Source of the DNA: Tetrahymena thermophila SB210
Taxonomy: Eukaryota > Ciliophora > Oligohymenophorea > Hymenostomatida > Tetrahymenidae
Assembly: GCF_000189635.1 (NCBI RefSeq)
Contig: NW_002476417.1
Coordinates: 372,001 to 436,000, forward strand
Length of the DNA: 64,000 bases
Reading direction: 5' to 3'
Shown: positions 1-13,859 of the stretch, in pieces
Layout of the letters: each line of letters starts with the position of its first letter
Position numbering within the stretch: the stretch's first letter is position 1
The notes under the pieces: generated by a model
Database searches by the model: none
What the model was told of the DNA's origin: nothing
Seen by the model: the letters and a program-made list of their open reading frames with translations, nothing else
Translations under genes and position numbers: made by a program

Positions 1-167
1 GGATCAGCGAACTTCTTACCGAAAGTCTTCTTGAAGATCTTCCATTAAGTGTAAACGTCTTCATCGATCTTAATATCAGAGACAGCGGAGTGCTTCTTAG
101 CAACTAAGAAAGCAGTAGCACCTAAGAGGATGGTACCAGCTAAAGCGAGTAATAAGTATTTGTTCAT
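1..167 (-). CDS. Papain-family cysteine protease precursor, N-terminal part only
   Basis: Only the first 55 codons lie in the window; the rest is beyond the left edge. The start ATG (165-167) opens a hydrophobic leader, MNKYLLLALAGTILLGATAF, which reads as a signal peptide. It is followed by a stretch containing YTQWKIFKKTFGKKFADP. That WxxFKxxFGKKF pattern is how the I29 inhibitor prosegment of cathepsin L-like proteases begins in ciliates, where secreted and lysosomal papain-type proteases form large families. The Gln of YTQW is a TAA, so the ciliate code is already in use. Codon use is rich in C-ending codons (ATC, TTC, AAG), as in highly expressed Tetrahymena genes. The catalytic domain is not visible, so family assignment rests on the leader and prosegment start. 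Confidence 0.72.
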
Positions 168-1957
168 TTCTTTCTAATATTTATTTTTAATTGAATTAAT
201 TATTTATCACTTTAATTAAAGTCTAAAGATATCCAGTTTTAAATTGAAATTTTTCTTTTATTGAAATATGATTTATTTGCTAGTTTTCTTAATAATACTG
301 ATTTAATAGGTTAATGATGATATGTAAAGTAAAAGAATATCTATTAATAAGTCAGCAAAAGAATCTTTTATTATAAAAGAATAATTTGAGCACCAAATTT
401 ACTTAGAAAGAAATTAGTTTTAACTATTACTTTGTCTTTTTAGATATCGTTTAATTGATAATTTTTGTTTTTTTTTCATAGACTTTAATTATGTGTTCAA
501 CAACTTAGTATTTTGAATTCAAAATCTACCAATCCAATTATAAACTAATTCAAAATCTAAAGACTCTTTCCAACTAGCTACATTTTTTTATCTAATAAAA
601 TATGCATAATTTTCATTAGTAATGAATAAGTTACTTCTAAAAGCTATTCAAAGTGATTAATAGGTCAAATTAATTTAAAATATATCAAATTTAATCTGCC
701 AATATTTCTTTTATAAAGAGTTGAATGAATATTAACACCTCAAGGTTAAGCTCACCAATCATTTACATAAATAAACATAAGAAAGATGAGAATATTTATA
801 TTTACATGAATATTAATTATTTATCAAATCAACCATGATTTTTTCATCTAATTGGCTTAATCTCAAAAATAAAATCAGAGAGTCAGAATTGAATATTTAT
901 AAAATGCGTTTTGATATTGCCTTTATTTATTAAAAAAGTAGTTTTGAAAACTTCCGACACATTTTAAATTTTATTTGCATTAATAGTAGGGTATATCATA
1001 ACTATATTATCGGTTATTTAGATATTACTATTAATAAATTTGTGAATATTTAAAACATATAAAAAATTAATATGAATGTTGAATGAAAATTTAATATATT
1101 CAAACATCTTAAAGTTGTATGAATATTTATATCAATTAAATTTTTGTTCTTTGAAACGATTGGGTTTTTATGAAAAATTTTTGATTGAGTAAGAATTATT
1201 TTAATAGATAAACACATATATTATCGCTATTTAATTTATGGGAAATTATTATAAGTGTCTATCTTATTTAAAAATATTTTTTTTTTAAGATTCAATTCAA
1301 GAAATAAATTCATGGATTATAGAAAATTTTGATAAATTTTTGGTTTTTCTATTAATTGCTTTTTTTTCTACAGATTTTGTTTGTTTATGTTGTGAAACAA
1401 TTTTTATGAGCATCATATCACATACCCTCCTTAACAAAACTATCTTTAAATAAAATAATTTTTTTGAACTGGATGTGAATTGACTATACTCAAAAAAATC
1501 CTTTAATTTAATCATTACATCAAATTTTGAGCAAAATTTAAATTGTTAAATAATCATAAAAGTAATTTATTTGAAAGAATAAAGCAGTAAGAATGGTAAG
1601 AATGCTTGCTCAAATATTTTTTATTTAAAACAACATGATTTATTTTTTATTGATATGAATTTATTTTAGTTAACAATCAATTTAAGTAATTTAATTGATT
1701 GATTACTCATTTATATATTTTAGTGAAATAGAAATATTTTAAGATATTAATTGAAAACAGAAACATTAACTAGAATTTAAGATATAAAGAGATAAGCAAA
1801 ATATATTTATGTATAATGCAAAATAGCATAATTTATTAAGGGTTTTTAATTTATAGATTTTTATATTATGATAGATAATGGTTTAGTTATTTAAATATAT
1901 TCAGTCAAACAGTTTGTTGTTTATTTTTTACATACTCTATCTTTCTCTTTATGTCTT
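168..1957. other. Intergenic, no gene recognised
   Basis: About 1.8 kb of AT-rich DNA between two divergent-to-tail minus-strand genes. It must hold the promoter of the protease (right of 167) and the 3' flank of the dehydrogenase. Short open stretches exist but have no protein-like composition. No RNA gene or repeat family was recognised. Confidence 0.6.
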
Positions 1958-4900
1958 TCACAACTCGTTGAATAAATGAGTTAAGAAAAGATTTAATTCT
2001 TACTTATGCTTAGATGAAGAACCTATTTATTTTTAAATTAAATTAGCATTAATTAATTATTATTTGAAAGTCTTATTTTTTAAAAAATTAATATTTACCA
2101 GCAGCAGAGGAACAAGAAGCCTTTCTACCAACATAAATTACTTTACCATTCTTACGTTCACCTTCTTCTTGTAATCTATCAAGTACTGCTCTAATTCTTG
2201 GTCTAACGAAGTTCCAACCACCTTGATTTTCATGTTCTTCTTAACACCAAATAATCTTAGCATTTTTGTATTCTTCCAAAACGACCTTAAGATGTTCATA
2301 AGGGAAAGGAGATAATTATTCAAGTCTAATGATAGCAGTGTTCTATTTTTAAATTTATAATAATTAATACCATTTTCTTCAAAGATAAAAAAATAAATTA
2401 ATTAATACCTTGCACTTTGATTCTTATCTTCTTTCAAGAATATCGTAATAAACTTAACCAGAGCAGAGAACAACCTTCTTAATTTTGCTAGGTTCATTTA
2501 TGTCTTATGGGTATTATTCTTTATAAATGTCTAAAAATCTAGTTCCTTATTAGAATTCCTTCAAACTACTGGTAGCCTTTTTATATTTTAAATCAATTTT
2601 TAAAAATGTTTTCTTAAAATTTGACTAATTTATTCTAAATTTAATTAAATTTTCTTATGATTTTAATATTTTTTTAGTTCATTAAAATTTTAAAGAGATA
2701 TTTTTAAAATAAATTGATTGGTTTAAAAAGTTAAGCTATTAATAATTTAATTAATTACACCAGCAAATCTTAAAAGACGCTTAGAGTTAAAGAGTACTAA
2801 AGGCTTTCTGAAAGGACGACGGATTTATCTACGTAAAGCATGGAAATAGTTAGCAGCTGTGGTTGTCATGCATACTTGTAGATTGATTTCAGCTGATTGT
2901 TACTTAAGACGGTTTTGTCTCTTAAGAATAAAGTTTGTGGGATCATCGTCAGATAATTATAAGAAACGTTCAAGTCTGGCAGAAGAATGTTCAGGACCTT
3001 ATCCATCCATACCATGAGGTAAGTTCAAAACTAAACCAGATTGTTACTTCCACTTGCTTTCACCAGAAACAATAAAGTTATCAATCATAATTTGGGCACC
3101 GTTAGCAAAATCACCGAATTAAGCTTCCCAAATGACTAAGTTGTTAGGATTAGCAAGACTGTAACCGTATTCAAAACCAAGAACACCGAATTCAGAAAGA
3201 TGGGAGTTTGCAATAGTTAATCTTCTCTTAGCAATATCTTAAGGTGAAAGTAATTAAGAAAGTGGGCAGTATTTTTCTCTATCTACCTTTTAATCGTTGA
3301 TTTTAGAGTGTCTGTGAGAGAAGGTACCTCTTTCAACATCCTAACCACTGATTCTAACACCTAATTAATAATTTAAAATGATTATTTCAGACTAACAATG
3401 CTAATTATTTACCATATCCTTCGTATAGAAGTGAGCCGAAAGCTAAAGCTTCAGCACAGGCATAGTCAATTTTATTTTCATTTTGTTCAACTGCTTCTCT
3501 TCTAGCAGCATAAACCTTTTGTATTTGCTTATGGACATTAATATCAGATGGGAGTTAGTTAACCTTAGCAGAAATTTCCTTTAAGACACTAACATCAACA
3601 CCAGTATCCTTAACCTTACCGAACATAGTGGGTAATTTAAGTTCTTCCCATGGCTTGGTGACCCTAAATGTATTTAATGATTAAAAATAGTTTAATTTTT
3701 CTAACAAATTACCATTATGTGTGTTAAGTCTTTTCTTATCTTGAGTTATGATAAGCTTCTTCAAGAGACTTTTCATAATAAGATCTTCTTTCTTTTTCAA
3801 TTTCAGGTGTTAAAACATTTTCCTTGTAAAGCTTATCCATATACTTCAAATATACAGGCTTCATACTTTGAATGATTTTTTGCATTTAAGGTTGGGTATA
3901 GGCAGGTTGATCTAATTCATTGTGACCAAACTTTCTGTAGCCTTTTAAATTTAGTTTTAATAATTAACATTAAAAACATACATACTTATAAAACATACCA
4001 ATAATATCAATGACGACGTCCTTATGGAAAGTCTATCTGTAATCAAGAGCTAATCTCATAACGGCATCAACTAATTCAGGCTCATCAGCATTAACGTGGA
4101 AAATAGGGGCTTGAACAGTTTCAGCTACGGCAGTGCAATAAAGAGCTTTAAATTTTCAAATAGTTTGATTAAGTTGATAATTTTTAAATAAAATGAATTT
4201 ACTTGTTCTAGAATCACCAGGATAAGTGGTAAAACCAATCTAGTTATTAACAACGATATGGATAATACCACCATTGTTATAGTCCTTCAAATCATGCATT
4301 TAGATGGATTCGTATACAATACCTTGTCCAGAGAAGGCAGCATCACCATGAATAAGAATACCAAAAGATCTATATATTTGTTTAGGTATAAATTATATTT
4401 TCTACAAATAATTAAAGATTAATGAATTACTTGTCACCATTAGTATCTTATGTGGCATCTTGGACACATCTTAATTTACCGTAAACAACAGGATTAACAG
4501 CTTCTAAATGGGAAGGATTTGCCATAATTGACTAAATTAAAATAAAATTTTATTTAGATTTTAATATCAATCATTTATTCATTTTTCAAAATTAAATTGT
4601 TTTTAATTATCAGTAAAATATTATTTATGCAATTAATTCCTTTTTTTTATTTGCTATATTTTCATAAAATCTAATTTTTAATTCTTGATTAAATAATTTT
4701 TTTATGGATTATCTTGCTATTTTTAAATAAGTTATCTTTTCTTAAAAAGTTTTTTTGTCTTATATTTAAGATTATTAAAAAAAAATTAAATAAGTAAATC
4801 GTTATTTTACTAATCTAACAGTGTGATCACCATAAGCTTTATCTTTAGTTGTACCAAGATGATACTTGACATCACCAGAGTTACCCCAGTTTTCTTCGTC

Positions 4901-6318
4901 AAACTTAGCAACATTAATGTCTTAGAATTCAGCAAGAATATTAACGGCAGGTTTCTTCAAAACACTATACAAAGTGTTAAGACGACCTCTGTGAGGCATA
5001 CCAATAACGATATTTTCAATTTTCTTGTCAGCTGCGTGATCAACAAGAGCACCCAAACCTGAAATGAATGAATCACAACCTTCAGAACCAAAACGCTTTG
5101 AAGTACTGAATTTATTGTTAAGGAATTCAGTAAAGCAGTAGTCTCTGCACAATCTATCAGCAGTTCTAACCAGTTGCTCTTTAGTTGGCTTGAATTATTC
5201 GGCATTCTCAATTCTTTATCTAATCCAATCTCTTTCAGTTTTGTTGTTGATATGCATGTATTGATAACCTACCTTGTTGCAGTAAATTTATTTCAAGTGG
5301 TCAATTAAATCTCTTAATTTCCAAGTTGATTTAGAAGGGTTGTTGGTGATACCATCAACTCTACCATCATTAATGAATACTTCCTTATCTAAATCAGCAT
5401 CAGTGAATCCAAAATCGAGGTGACTTAACTTAGGAGAAGAAGTTCCCTTTGGTTTACCGGCCTTTAAAAGTTCTTCGTTCATTTCTATTTTAAATATAAA
5501 CATAACATTTTGCAACCTTTGAATAAATAGTGTTTTGCAGCAACAATTAAACTGTTAAATAATAATATGCAGTGAATTAGCACAAAGCTATGAATAGTGC
5601 TTACTTTTAAAGTAAGATATATATAATAAAAATAAATGAATTTTAATAAATCTAGTTTCATATAGTTAAACTAAATGATTAAAAACGATTATTTTATTGG
5701 ATGCTATTTCAATTTAAGCTTTATAATTATTGTGTATTTATTATATAAATCTGCAATAAAAAAAGAAGATTCTATTTAAGTAGAAAAAAATAATAGGCTT
5801 GTAAAATGTATCTTTTATGGAGCTTATTTTTACACTTTATCCTAAAAAAACGTATGAGTTTGTTTAAATTAAGCATCTATAATTAATTGCTAAGCTGCTG
5901 GTTGTAGTTTTTAATAAATATTACATAAAGGATCGAGATCAGCGATTTCGTGACCACGAATACGATAAGCATCAACCAATAAACGTGCTTTGAGGTTATC
6001 AGAAACAATGAACTTCATAGCGTGATCAGGGGCCATGTGAATAGCCTTGGTAAGATCTGAAGGTGGGAGGGAAAAAGCGTATTCAGGTTCAACACCACGA
6101 ACTAAATTTTTGAAATAATTATTCCATGAGGGTCCAACTGAAGTAGGATCTTCAGCCCATCTTTCGAATAGACCTTCAACGAATTCAGCATTGCATCCAG
6201 CCAAAAAAGAGTCATTAAATTTACTAATTTCGCTATCCATGATCTTGGTAGTTCTAAATGACTAACTGTTCTTAAGGGATAAGCCCTTGCAGAAGGTATT
6301 ACTTAACTTTTTTAACAT
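1958..6318 (-). CDS. OGDH: 2-oxoglutarate dehydrogenase E1 component, mitochondrial (11 exons)
   Basis: Thiamine-diphosphate-dependent E1 of the 2-oxoglutarate dehydrogenase complex, converting 2-oxoglutarate to succinyl-CoA with E2/E3 in the mitochondrial matrix. Exons (descending): 5925-6318, 4811-5484, 4431-4531, 4203-4369, 3999-4145, 3713-3941, 3413-3663, 2759-3360, 2409-2576, 2099-2342, 1958-2022. They sum to 3042 nt, 1013 aa plus TGA, the usual family length. The start at 6318 gives a basic presequence, [20 protein letters not shown], as expected for mitochondrial import; the next Met is 27 codons in. Seen motifs: [12 protein letters not shown] near residue 120, [11 protein letters not shown] near 295, the ThDP segment [14 protein letters not shown] near 400 followed by [23 protein letters not shown], and a C-terminal [18 protein letters not shown]. 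Exon phases were checked by arithmetic. In-frame TAA/TAG encode Gln. Confidence 0.97.
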
Positions 6319-9300
6319 TTTAATGCTATAATTGTTTTTATTGCTATTATAATTGAATATCGCTAATGGCAATAATATTATTCTTCTTCTTATAATTCTT
6401 TGTTTTTGTAATTTTTTAATATTTTTCTTTTATCGTCTGATTGGAAGCCTTATACTATATAAATTACTTTAATTTTTTTAATATTTTTAAATACGCTTAA
6501 ATTCTTTGATTTATATCTATTCAAGATGTATATCGTAAATTTTATTATTTTTTATTTATTCATTCAATTATTTCTTATTCTCCTATCTATCACATCAGCA
6601 ACATCATTTTTGTTTCCATGTTTATTTCTTTGCTTTTTCATTCACTTGCTTATTTATTTATTTGTTAGCTTCTTTGCTTGCCAGATTGTTATTTCTTTTT
6701 TTTATGCGGAATCTTGACATCTCTATGATATATTTACTTATTAATTTACATGTAATTTTGTTTCCATCTTAATCTTTTATCGCTAATTATTTATTTTCTT
6801 AACAAATAGATCAATCAATCTCTTTATACATTTAAACTATAAATTGTGTTAATAAGTATTGTAATCCCTCAGTTTAATGAATTTTCTTCTCATATTTCTA
6901 TTTATCAAAAATTTCCTTTAAATTTTTTAATGTATCTTAAAATCTCAAATTTATTTTTACGAAATATAATCAATCTTACGCACTAATCGTATATATTTCA
7001 TTCATTTTAATTGCATAACATAATATACTAGATGTTTATTATCTCATCTCTACAGTCTACTTATTTAAGAAATTTCTTAATATTTGTATTTAAGGTTTAA
7101 GGTCTGGCTGCACTCTAAAGGCAAACTCAGTAAACAATTCATAACTCCACCTAAAATGATGGTAAAATTCATAAAATTATTGTTGAATAAAAATAAATGA
7201 TATTATTCAAAATGTTTCAGATCATTCATAAAGAGAAAAAGATATCTTTAGCACATTCTATTAAAAATATCCAAATTAAATTTTACTTCATTTTGGTATG
7301 AAGTAATAATTAAAATCCCTATCAAATTAATGCATCTAATCGCTATATTTTGTATAGTCAGAAATCATTTGAAATCATCCTTAATTGAGTGACGATATAT
7401 TTTAAAAATACATTTATACCTTTTGTAAGTGTAGTATATGGCTTATAATCTACAACTATTATAAAATAAATAAATTAAAAAATTAATTAAGTATCCAGAT
7501 TTTTTCTATTTTATTTTTCCCAATAAATTTAAAGCTAATAATTACATAATTGAATATTCTAGATTAATAATTAAAATAATTTAATGAATTTATATCATAA
7601 TTAATTAATTCATAAATTAAAGAAAGATATTTCAGTTTATTTCTATTTTATTATTCTTTTAAATTCTTATTGTTTTTACAGTAAAAAAGAAAAATTTTTT
7701 TGAATATATATAAGTTTTATTCTAAATTAAAACACTTATTTTGTTTTGAACAAATTAAAATCTTTCAAATAAATCATTATTCATATAATATTAATTAAAA
7801 TAATTATTTTACAAAATTTTTCCATTTTACTTGATTTTTTAATAATAGTATTAAAAATATTTATTTAAAATATTCTAAATTTGTAAAATAATTAATAGCA
7901 TTTTAGTCATTTTAAAGTTATATCTCATGTGTTTAAAATTAATAGTTTTCATTAAAATATTTACAATAAGTGAAAATATTTATTTTTAAAACAAAATTTT
8001 AGATGCTACAATTCAACTATAAATTGAAGATTTTTCTTAATTAATTTCAACTTTTTTTTAATGTTAAAAAAGATTTAAGATTATTTATTTCAAAAAATAA
8101 TCTAACAAAATTAATTTACTAAAAGGATCAAAAAATATGAATCCTAAATATTTAAAAATAATATTTGATTGAATTTAAGCTTTTAATTAATCTTCGATAA
8201 AATAAATTATTAGTTAATTTTTAAATTAGAGTTGTAACCTTGCTTAGACTTAAAAACCATAATTGATAAATATAAAAATACACATTATAAATTACTTATT
8301 TTATTTAAAATTGTTTACATTCGCTTTATTATATACTGAAAATTTGATTAATAGGATTTGCCTATTTTAAGTTTTTTACTTTTTCAATTAATTAAATGCT
8401 CATAATTATTTGCAATAAAGATATTAAAAACTTTATTATTTTGCTATTATATAATCATTTTCATTTAAAACAATAAATTAATTAGTAAATAAGATAAGTA
8501 TGTATTTTCATCAGTATTAAAATATTAAATGCTTAAACAAGGTAAAATTAACACTGTAACAAAAGAATTGTCATTAATAATTTTATAGTATATTCTATGA
8601 TAGAATTGACAATACATTTTAAGATTATTGATTCTATAGAATTCTAAAAAAGCCATATCACGATAATATTTTATTATTCTCATAATTTTGGATCTTAATT
8701 AAGTTATAGCTTTCTTTGGCATTCTTTCATTAATAATTTAAAATGGCAAACATAAATTAAGTTTTAATACTAAACTCACAAAAAAAAAACTGATTGATAT
8801 TTTTAAAAATTTGATCAAATTATAAAAATATTTGATTTTTATTTTATTAATACAAATAGAATGAAGCTCAAATCTGAAAAAGCTTTTAGCTTAATTTAGT
8901 ATATCGCTATTTAATTTACAAAAAATAACTTATAAATAAGCTTAAAGTCTGATTATTATCTCAATATTTATCACATAAAAAAATCATTTATAAATAAATT
9001 ATTTACTTTAAAAAATTTTATTATGAAAATGACAATATACTCTTTAAAAAGTAAATTTGATATTTTAATTTTAATACTTACTTTTTACGTTTGCTTTATT
9101 TAAAAAAAAATACTTAAATCTTTTTATAAATTTCTAAGATTATATCTAACTAAACAGCAGAAAATATTTTATGTTGAATCAAACAAAGAAATAATTTGAT
9201 TAGTAATAAAAGGATGGTTTATTTTAAAGTAATAACTCATTTTTATTATCATTCTGGTTGGTTATTTAAACATAACAAAATATTTGTTGTTTGTTTAACA

Positions 9301-9397
9301 TTCTTTAATTTAATAAAAAACTATTTACAATTTTAAACAAAAATTATTATTTTTTTACTTTTTATTGAGTTTATTAAAACACTTACTTATTTTGAAA
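6319..9397. other. Long AT-rich intergenic region
   Basis: About 3 kb between divergent genes (dehydrogenase leftward, SAXO-like gene rightward), so both promoters should lie here. I see poly-A/T tracts and short degenerate open stretches, none with convincing coding composition. A hydrophobic 63-codon stretch at 6526-6717 is discussed among the rejected items. Confidence 0.55.
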
Positions 9398-12234
9398 ATG
9401 TCCATAACTTAAAGGTTGAAAAGTAACAAATAGAACCATTGTTTCAATTTAACTTATAAAATGTATTAAACTAATAGAAAATGGAATTAGTAGAGATCAG
9501 ACAATAGACTCATAGCAGAGGATTAAAACAGAAAGATCATACAAAAGCTCTAATTCACCAGACTCTATTTATTCAATATTAAGTCCATTAAATATGGATT
9601 AAAAACAACGCTACAAGCTCTAAAAGAAGTATCCCGCTTGGTACTTATAAAAATTAGAGGAAAAAGAATATATTTAATCTATGAATAGCTCCATTTAAAA
9701 GTTTAACCCATATGCAAGTACTAAAAGAGCTAATTAGAGAGCTGAGTTAGAACCTTTAAATGTAAGCACAATCATGATGGATAATGAGAAAAAAGAGCCA
9801 ACTATTACTTAAGAAAAGATTAAGAGGTTTTCATAAATGACAGAGGAAGATAAGATTAATAAAAGGAGTTCCTAAACCCAAATGTTGAGAAGCTTAGAGA
9901 ATTATAAAAATCCTCAAATAACAAAACAAATAGACAGGCAAAAAAATAAATTAGTAAAGTTTTTCAAAATTTTTGAATGCTATTATATGATCCTTTAAAT
10001 TCTACTTACTCATTAAAAATTAAGCAAATTTTACTAAAACTTAAAAGGGTGATAACTTTTCGTAACACACACTTACAAAAAATGAAACTAATTAACCTAA
10101 TAACAAAGAATATTATGATAAGAGCAATTTCAATTAATTGAGCAAGATAAAATTATTTAATAGGCATTAGGATTTTAGGTACTTAATTTTTCATTAATTT
10201 TTAAAAAATATGAATCAAAAATAATTAAAAATAAATAAAGTAATAAATTTAAAGAAGATAGATAACTCAATAATCAACTCGAGTAAAACTAATTTTTAAT
10301 TTTTACTTAAAGTTACTTTAATATATTAAAATATATTTAGAAATACAGTTAATTAAAATCAAAAATCATTAGATTTTTATGATGCCTAAAAGCAGCAGGT
10401 CCTTGACTTTAAGAGCGATTATTCATAGTCCAGCTAAATTAACAAAGGGCAGGTTTCGTCCTGCTTCGACTCTGAATAAATCGACCCGATTGTGTTAGAA
10501 TGTATTTAAAATGGAGATTGGAGAAGTTTATTACCTGATGACTTAAAGGACTCATAAATCAACATGGAAGATATCTTTGAAAATAACTTAGATTATTTTT
10601 TGCATCTAATCTGTATAACAAGTTTTTAATAAGCTTAAATCATTAATTTTACTATATAAATTTACATTCAGGTTAATGTGCTTGTTTTAAATGTAAGTGT
10701 GGATCTTGTAAATGCGAAGCTGTTTATAAGTTAAAGCTAAACTGCTTTAAGTAATCCTCATATTTTAAAGATTTTTAGCCTAAAATTAGATATGATATCT
10801 AACCTCACATTACAGACTAAATTAGATCCTTAAAATAGACTGGACAATAATCAGTAAACAACACAACTACAAATCAAGTATTTAATTTCATATTTTAAAA
10901 TTTGTTTAGTTATTTTGAGATTACGAACAAAATAAAATTGATCTTCTTTATTATTTTGCCTACTCTCACCAATAAATTAAAACTTAATATCCTTTAAATC
11001 GGTTCATTTATTTATTTTTCAAATTATTTACTAACCCCAATAATAATACTATGAATAATATTTAATAATTACCTATAACGTGCAGTCTCTTCTATTAAGT
11101 TTTTTAAATTAGTATAGCCATTTTGTTGAATAATTTTCAATACCTCTTAAAGGGGGATTAAATATGGGGAAGTGATTGCATTAATAAATGAGAATTGATG
11201 GTATAAAAAATAAAACAACGATAACAAAATAATTTATATATTGAATTAATTAATTATTTATTAATTATTCACTAAATCTTCTAATATTTTAGATAATTTA
11301 CTCAGAAACTACAAGAAATATCAAGTGTTTAAAATCTTTTATTTTCTAACTTTTTCAAAGCTAATTAGTTAATAAATTCTAGTATTCTAGTTTATGGCTA
11401 TATTTTTATACTTAAATTTGAAAAAATGCTTTTTAAGCTATTTATCTTTATGAAATAAATTAATATATGTTTTTATTTAGAGAGATTATCAATAGTATAA
11501 AATTGAGCATTAAAAATAATTTCCTGCTATATAAAAAGAGCATTTTAGAAGCTAAGCTCCAATTAGTTATCATACATCTTATAAAGTAAGCATTAAATTC
11601 GAATGATTTTATTAATTATTTATTAATAATAATACCTAAATAACTAACTAGTCGCAATTCTAAAATTGGGGTTAGGATCAAGGCAAATTAGATTTTGAGT
11701 ACTAATACACAACTAGTAATAAAATTCGTTTCGAAGGACAATCAAGTTATCGCGATCACTATGGAATTCCCTTCAAAACATAATATCAATAAACATAATA
11801 GAGATTTCATTAAAAGTTGATAATTTATATCATAACTTTTTAATTTTGAAAAATATATTTAACAAATAGTAAGACAACATCACCTTACAGTAGATTTGCT
11901 CCTTTTATAGGAGAAACAAGCTATAATACTTACTTTAAACCAGCTGATGAAAGCTAAAACATATTTTAAAATAAAGAAAATGTAATATTTCATTTATTAA
12001 GTTCTAAAATTTAAATAGACTATATTTTTAACAAAGAAATAAAAAGAAGTAGATATAACTCCATCTTATCTTGGATAGTTTACGAGTCAATATTAGTTTA
12101 ATCATTCAAATAGAAATTTACCTTTCGACTGCACTGTTAGAAAACTTAAGAGATTATGGTAAAAACAATACCAATAAAATTATTAAAAATACTAAAATAG
12201 TAAAAGCAAAATATGTCTAACTGAACCTATTTGA
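9398..12234 (+). CDS. SAXO-like (FAM154/MAP6-related) microtubule-associated protein (9 exons)
   Basis: Exons 9398-9414, 9491-9953, 10048-10178, 10341-10612, 10672-10877, 11481-11585, 11676-11815, 11870-11981, 12037-12234 keep one frame and sum to 1644 nt (547 aa). After a ~250-residue Ser/Lys/Gln-rich N-terminal region comes a Cys cluster, CQCACFKCKCGSCKC, matching the CxCxxCxCG signature at the start of SAXO proteins. Mn-like microtubule-binding repeats follow: TTTNQRDYQQY, APISYHTSYK, IRFEGQSSYRDHYG, FAPFIGETSYNTYFKP and ITPSYLGQFTSQYQF. Family members bind and stabilise axonemal and centriolar microtubules, so a ciliary or basal-body site is inferred. Typical SAXO proteins carry the Cys motif at the extreme N terminus; here it is internal. 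The 17-nt first exon is the weakest part: no in-frame ATG exists directly upstream of exon 2, and the proposed donor is GTTG; a start at Met ~9594 is the alternative. The intron at 10878-11480 is unusually long (603 nt). Confidence 0.85.
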
Positions 12235-13859
12235 TGAAAATAAAAAATTAATATTAGCTAGCGATTTTGTTAAGTATATTAGCAATTTTATAAAGGTAAT
12301 ATTTATGTTACAGCTAAATAAGTAAAATTAATATATTAATAAATAAAAACTGTGTTTTGTTTTGTAAAAGAATATTAAATATTTATTAACACTTAGTTCA
12401 CTAAGTATTCTTCCTAAAACCTAAAAATAGTAAAAATTTAATTCTTTGAAAATTCAATTTTAATAACTGTTTTATTGGCTAATTTTATTGTTTATTTATT
12501 CGAATAACTTAAAAAATTGCCCACCTTTAAAACATCAAAACATCAAATGCGTATCTTAAATTTATCATCACAATTATTTCTTGATTTTAACTAATTTTAT
12601 TTTAATATCGAAAATTTCAAACTTAGTGGAAAAGAAATTATATTGTCTGGTTTTAATACTGACTGACTCATCTTACATATTTTAATCAATCATAATTTAA
12701 GAAATAAAAATTTAATAACTATTTTCCCCATCTCAGTTTATACGATTTGTGAGGTTAATACTTAATTTTGTAATTTGTTTCTAACTTGCATTCTATGTTT
12801 AATATTTAGCTTACAAGTTTAAATAATTAAGATAAATATTGAAAAGTGTACTTCTTGGAAAAAAATACTAAAGATATAAAATATGCTTAATAACTATTAA
12901 AACTCTAAAAATAAATTGAATCAAAATTAAATCTATAAAGATAAATAAGCTCAAAATCCACATTCGTTGATTTTATGGCTTCCTTTTTATTAAGAAAATA
13001 AGCAAAATACTCTGAGTTTTTGAGTTGATTATGTGGAAAAATGAAACATTTCAAAAGTATTTGAAAAGAAATAATAAATATTTCAAAAATTAAAGGTTGA
13101 CAAAATAGTTAGGAAGAAGAAATCAAATTTTGAAGAATCTATAGTACCACAAATAATTAATTAGTTGATGTTAATGTAAGGAGGTGGATAATAATTTAGA
13201 ATTTATATCAAACCTAATCGTTAATATCAATAAAAGGTGATATCTTATGAATTTTGTTACAATCTGTAAATTATAATTATTCGCTTTTAACAATTATAAA
13301 TTTATTTTTAATTAACAATGTGAGTAAACAAGTAGTTTGTATGCTAATGTAAATAAATTTCCCATTTTCTTCAAAATAATCAGTTATTCTTAAAAGCAAA
13401 GATGATGTAATTCATATCTACAATTATGATAGAAATAGATTAGAATAGAAAGTAAATATTAATTATGCATAAATTTAACTTAATAAAGTAGAAAAATGAA
13501 GGCAGGCAGGCATTTGAAGTATTGATATCTCAAATTATAATAAGTTGGAAAAGAGGGAATAAATAAATAAGTAAAATATAATTAGATATCAAATATCTAA
13601 GCGAATTTTCGATTTATGTAAAATATCGATTTTTTTGCTTGTTTCTTTTTATTGGAATATATAATATTAGATAATAAAGAGAAACTTTACTATGGTAATT
13701 AAAGCCAGCTTTATTTACAAATTAATTTAAAAATGATCATTATCATTCAAAATAAATATAAAATTTATTATTAATAAAAAAATCATCCTCGAAATTTATA
13801 GTATTTTTAGAAATCAAATAAAAGAAGAGAGAGTTAATTAAAACATTCATAAAGTTAAT
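12235..13859. other. Intergenic, no gene recognised
   Basis: About 1.6 kb between two rightward genes. Several A-rich open stretches on + (for instance around 13030-13160) end quickly at TGA and have no recognisable motif. The last few hundred bases should include the Ca2+-ATPase promoter. Confidence 0.55.

Noticed and set aside
4823..5062. 79-codon open frame on + inside the dehydrogenase gene
   Set aside because: Antisense shadow of the conserved [18 protein letters not shown] exon.
4922..5515. Separate short minus-strand genes in place of the dehydrogenase
   Set aside because: They are pieces of one gene broken by TAA/TAG codons, which are Gln here, and by introns.
6526..6717. 63-codon hydrophobic open frame on +
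   Set aside because: Composition (Phe, Ile, Leu, Ser) is what T-rich DNA gives by chance; no ATG context, no intron partners and no motif.
9481..9679. ATG-initiated frame MELVEIRQQ on + at the start of the SAXO-like locus
   Set aside because: It stops at TGA after 66 codons and lacks the family features; the +2 shifted frame continues in phase with all later exons.
13495..13515. GGCAGGCAGGCA run
   Set aside because: A short simple repeat in intergenic DNA without nearby structure.
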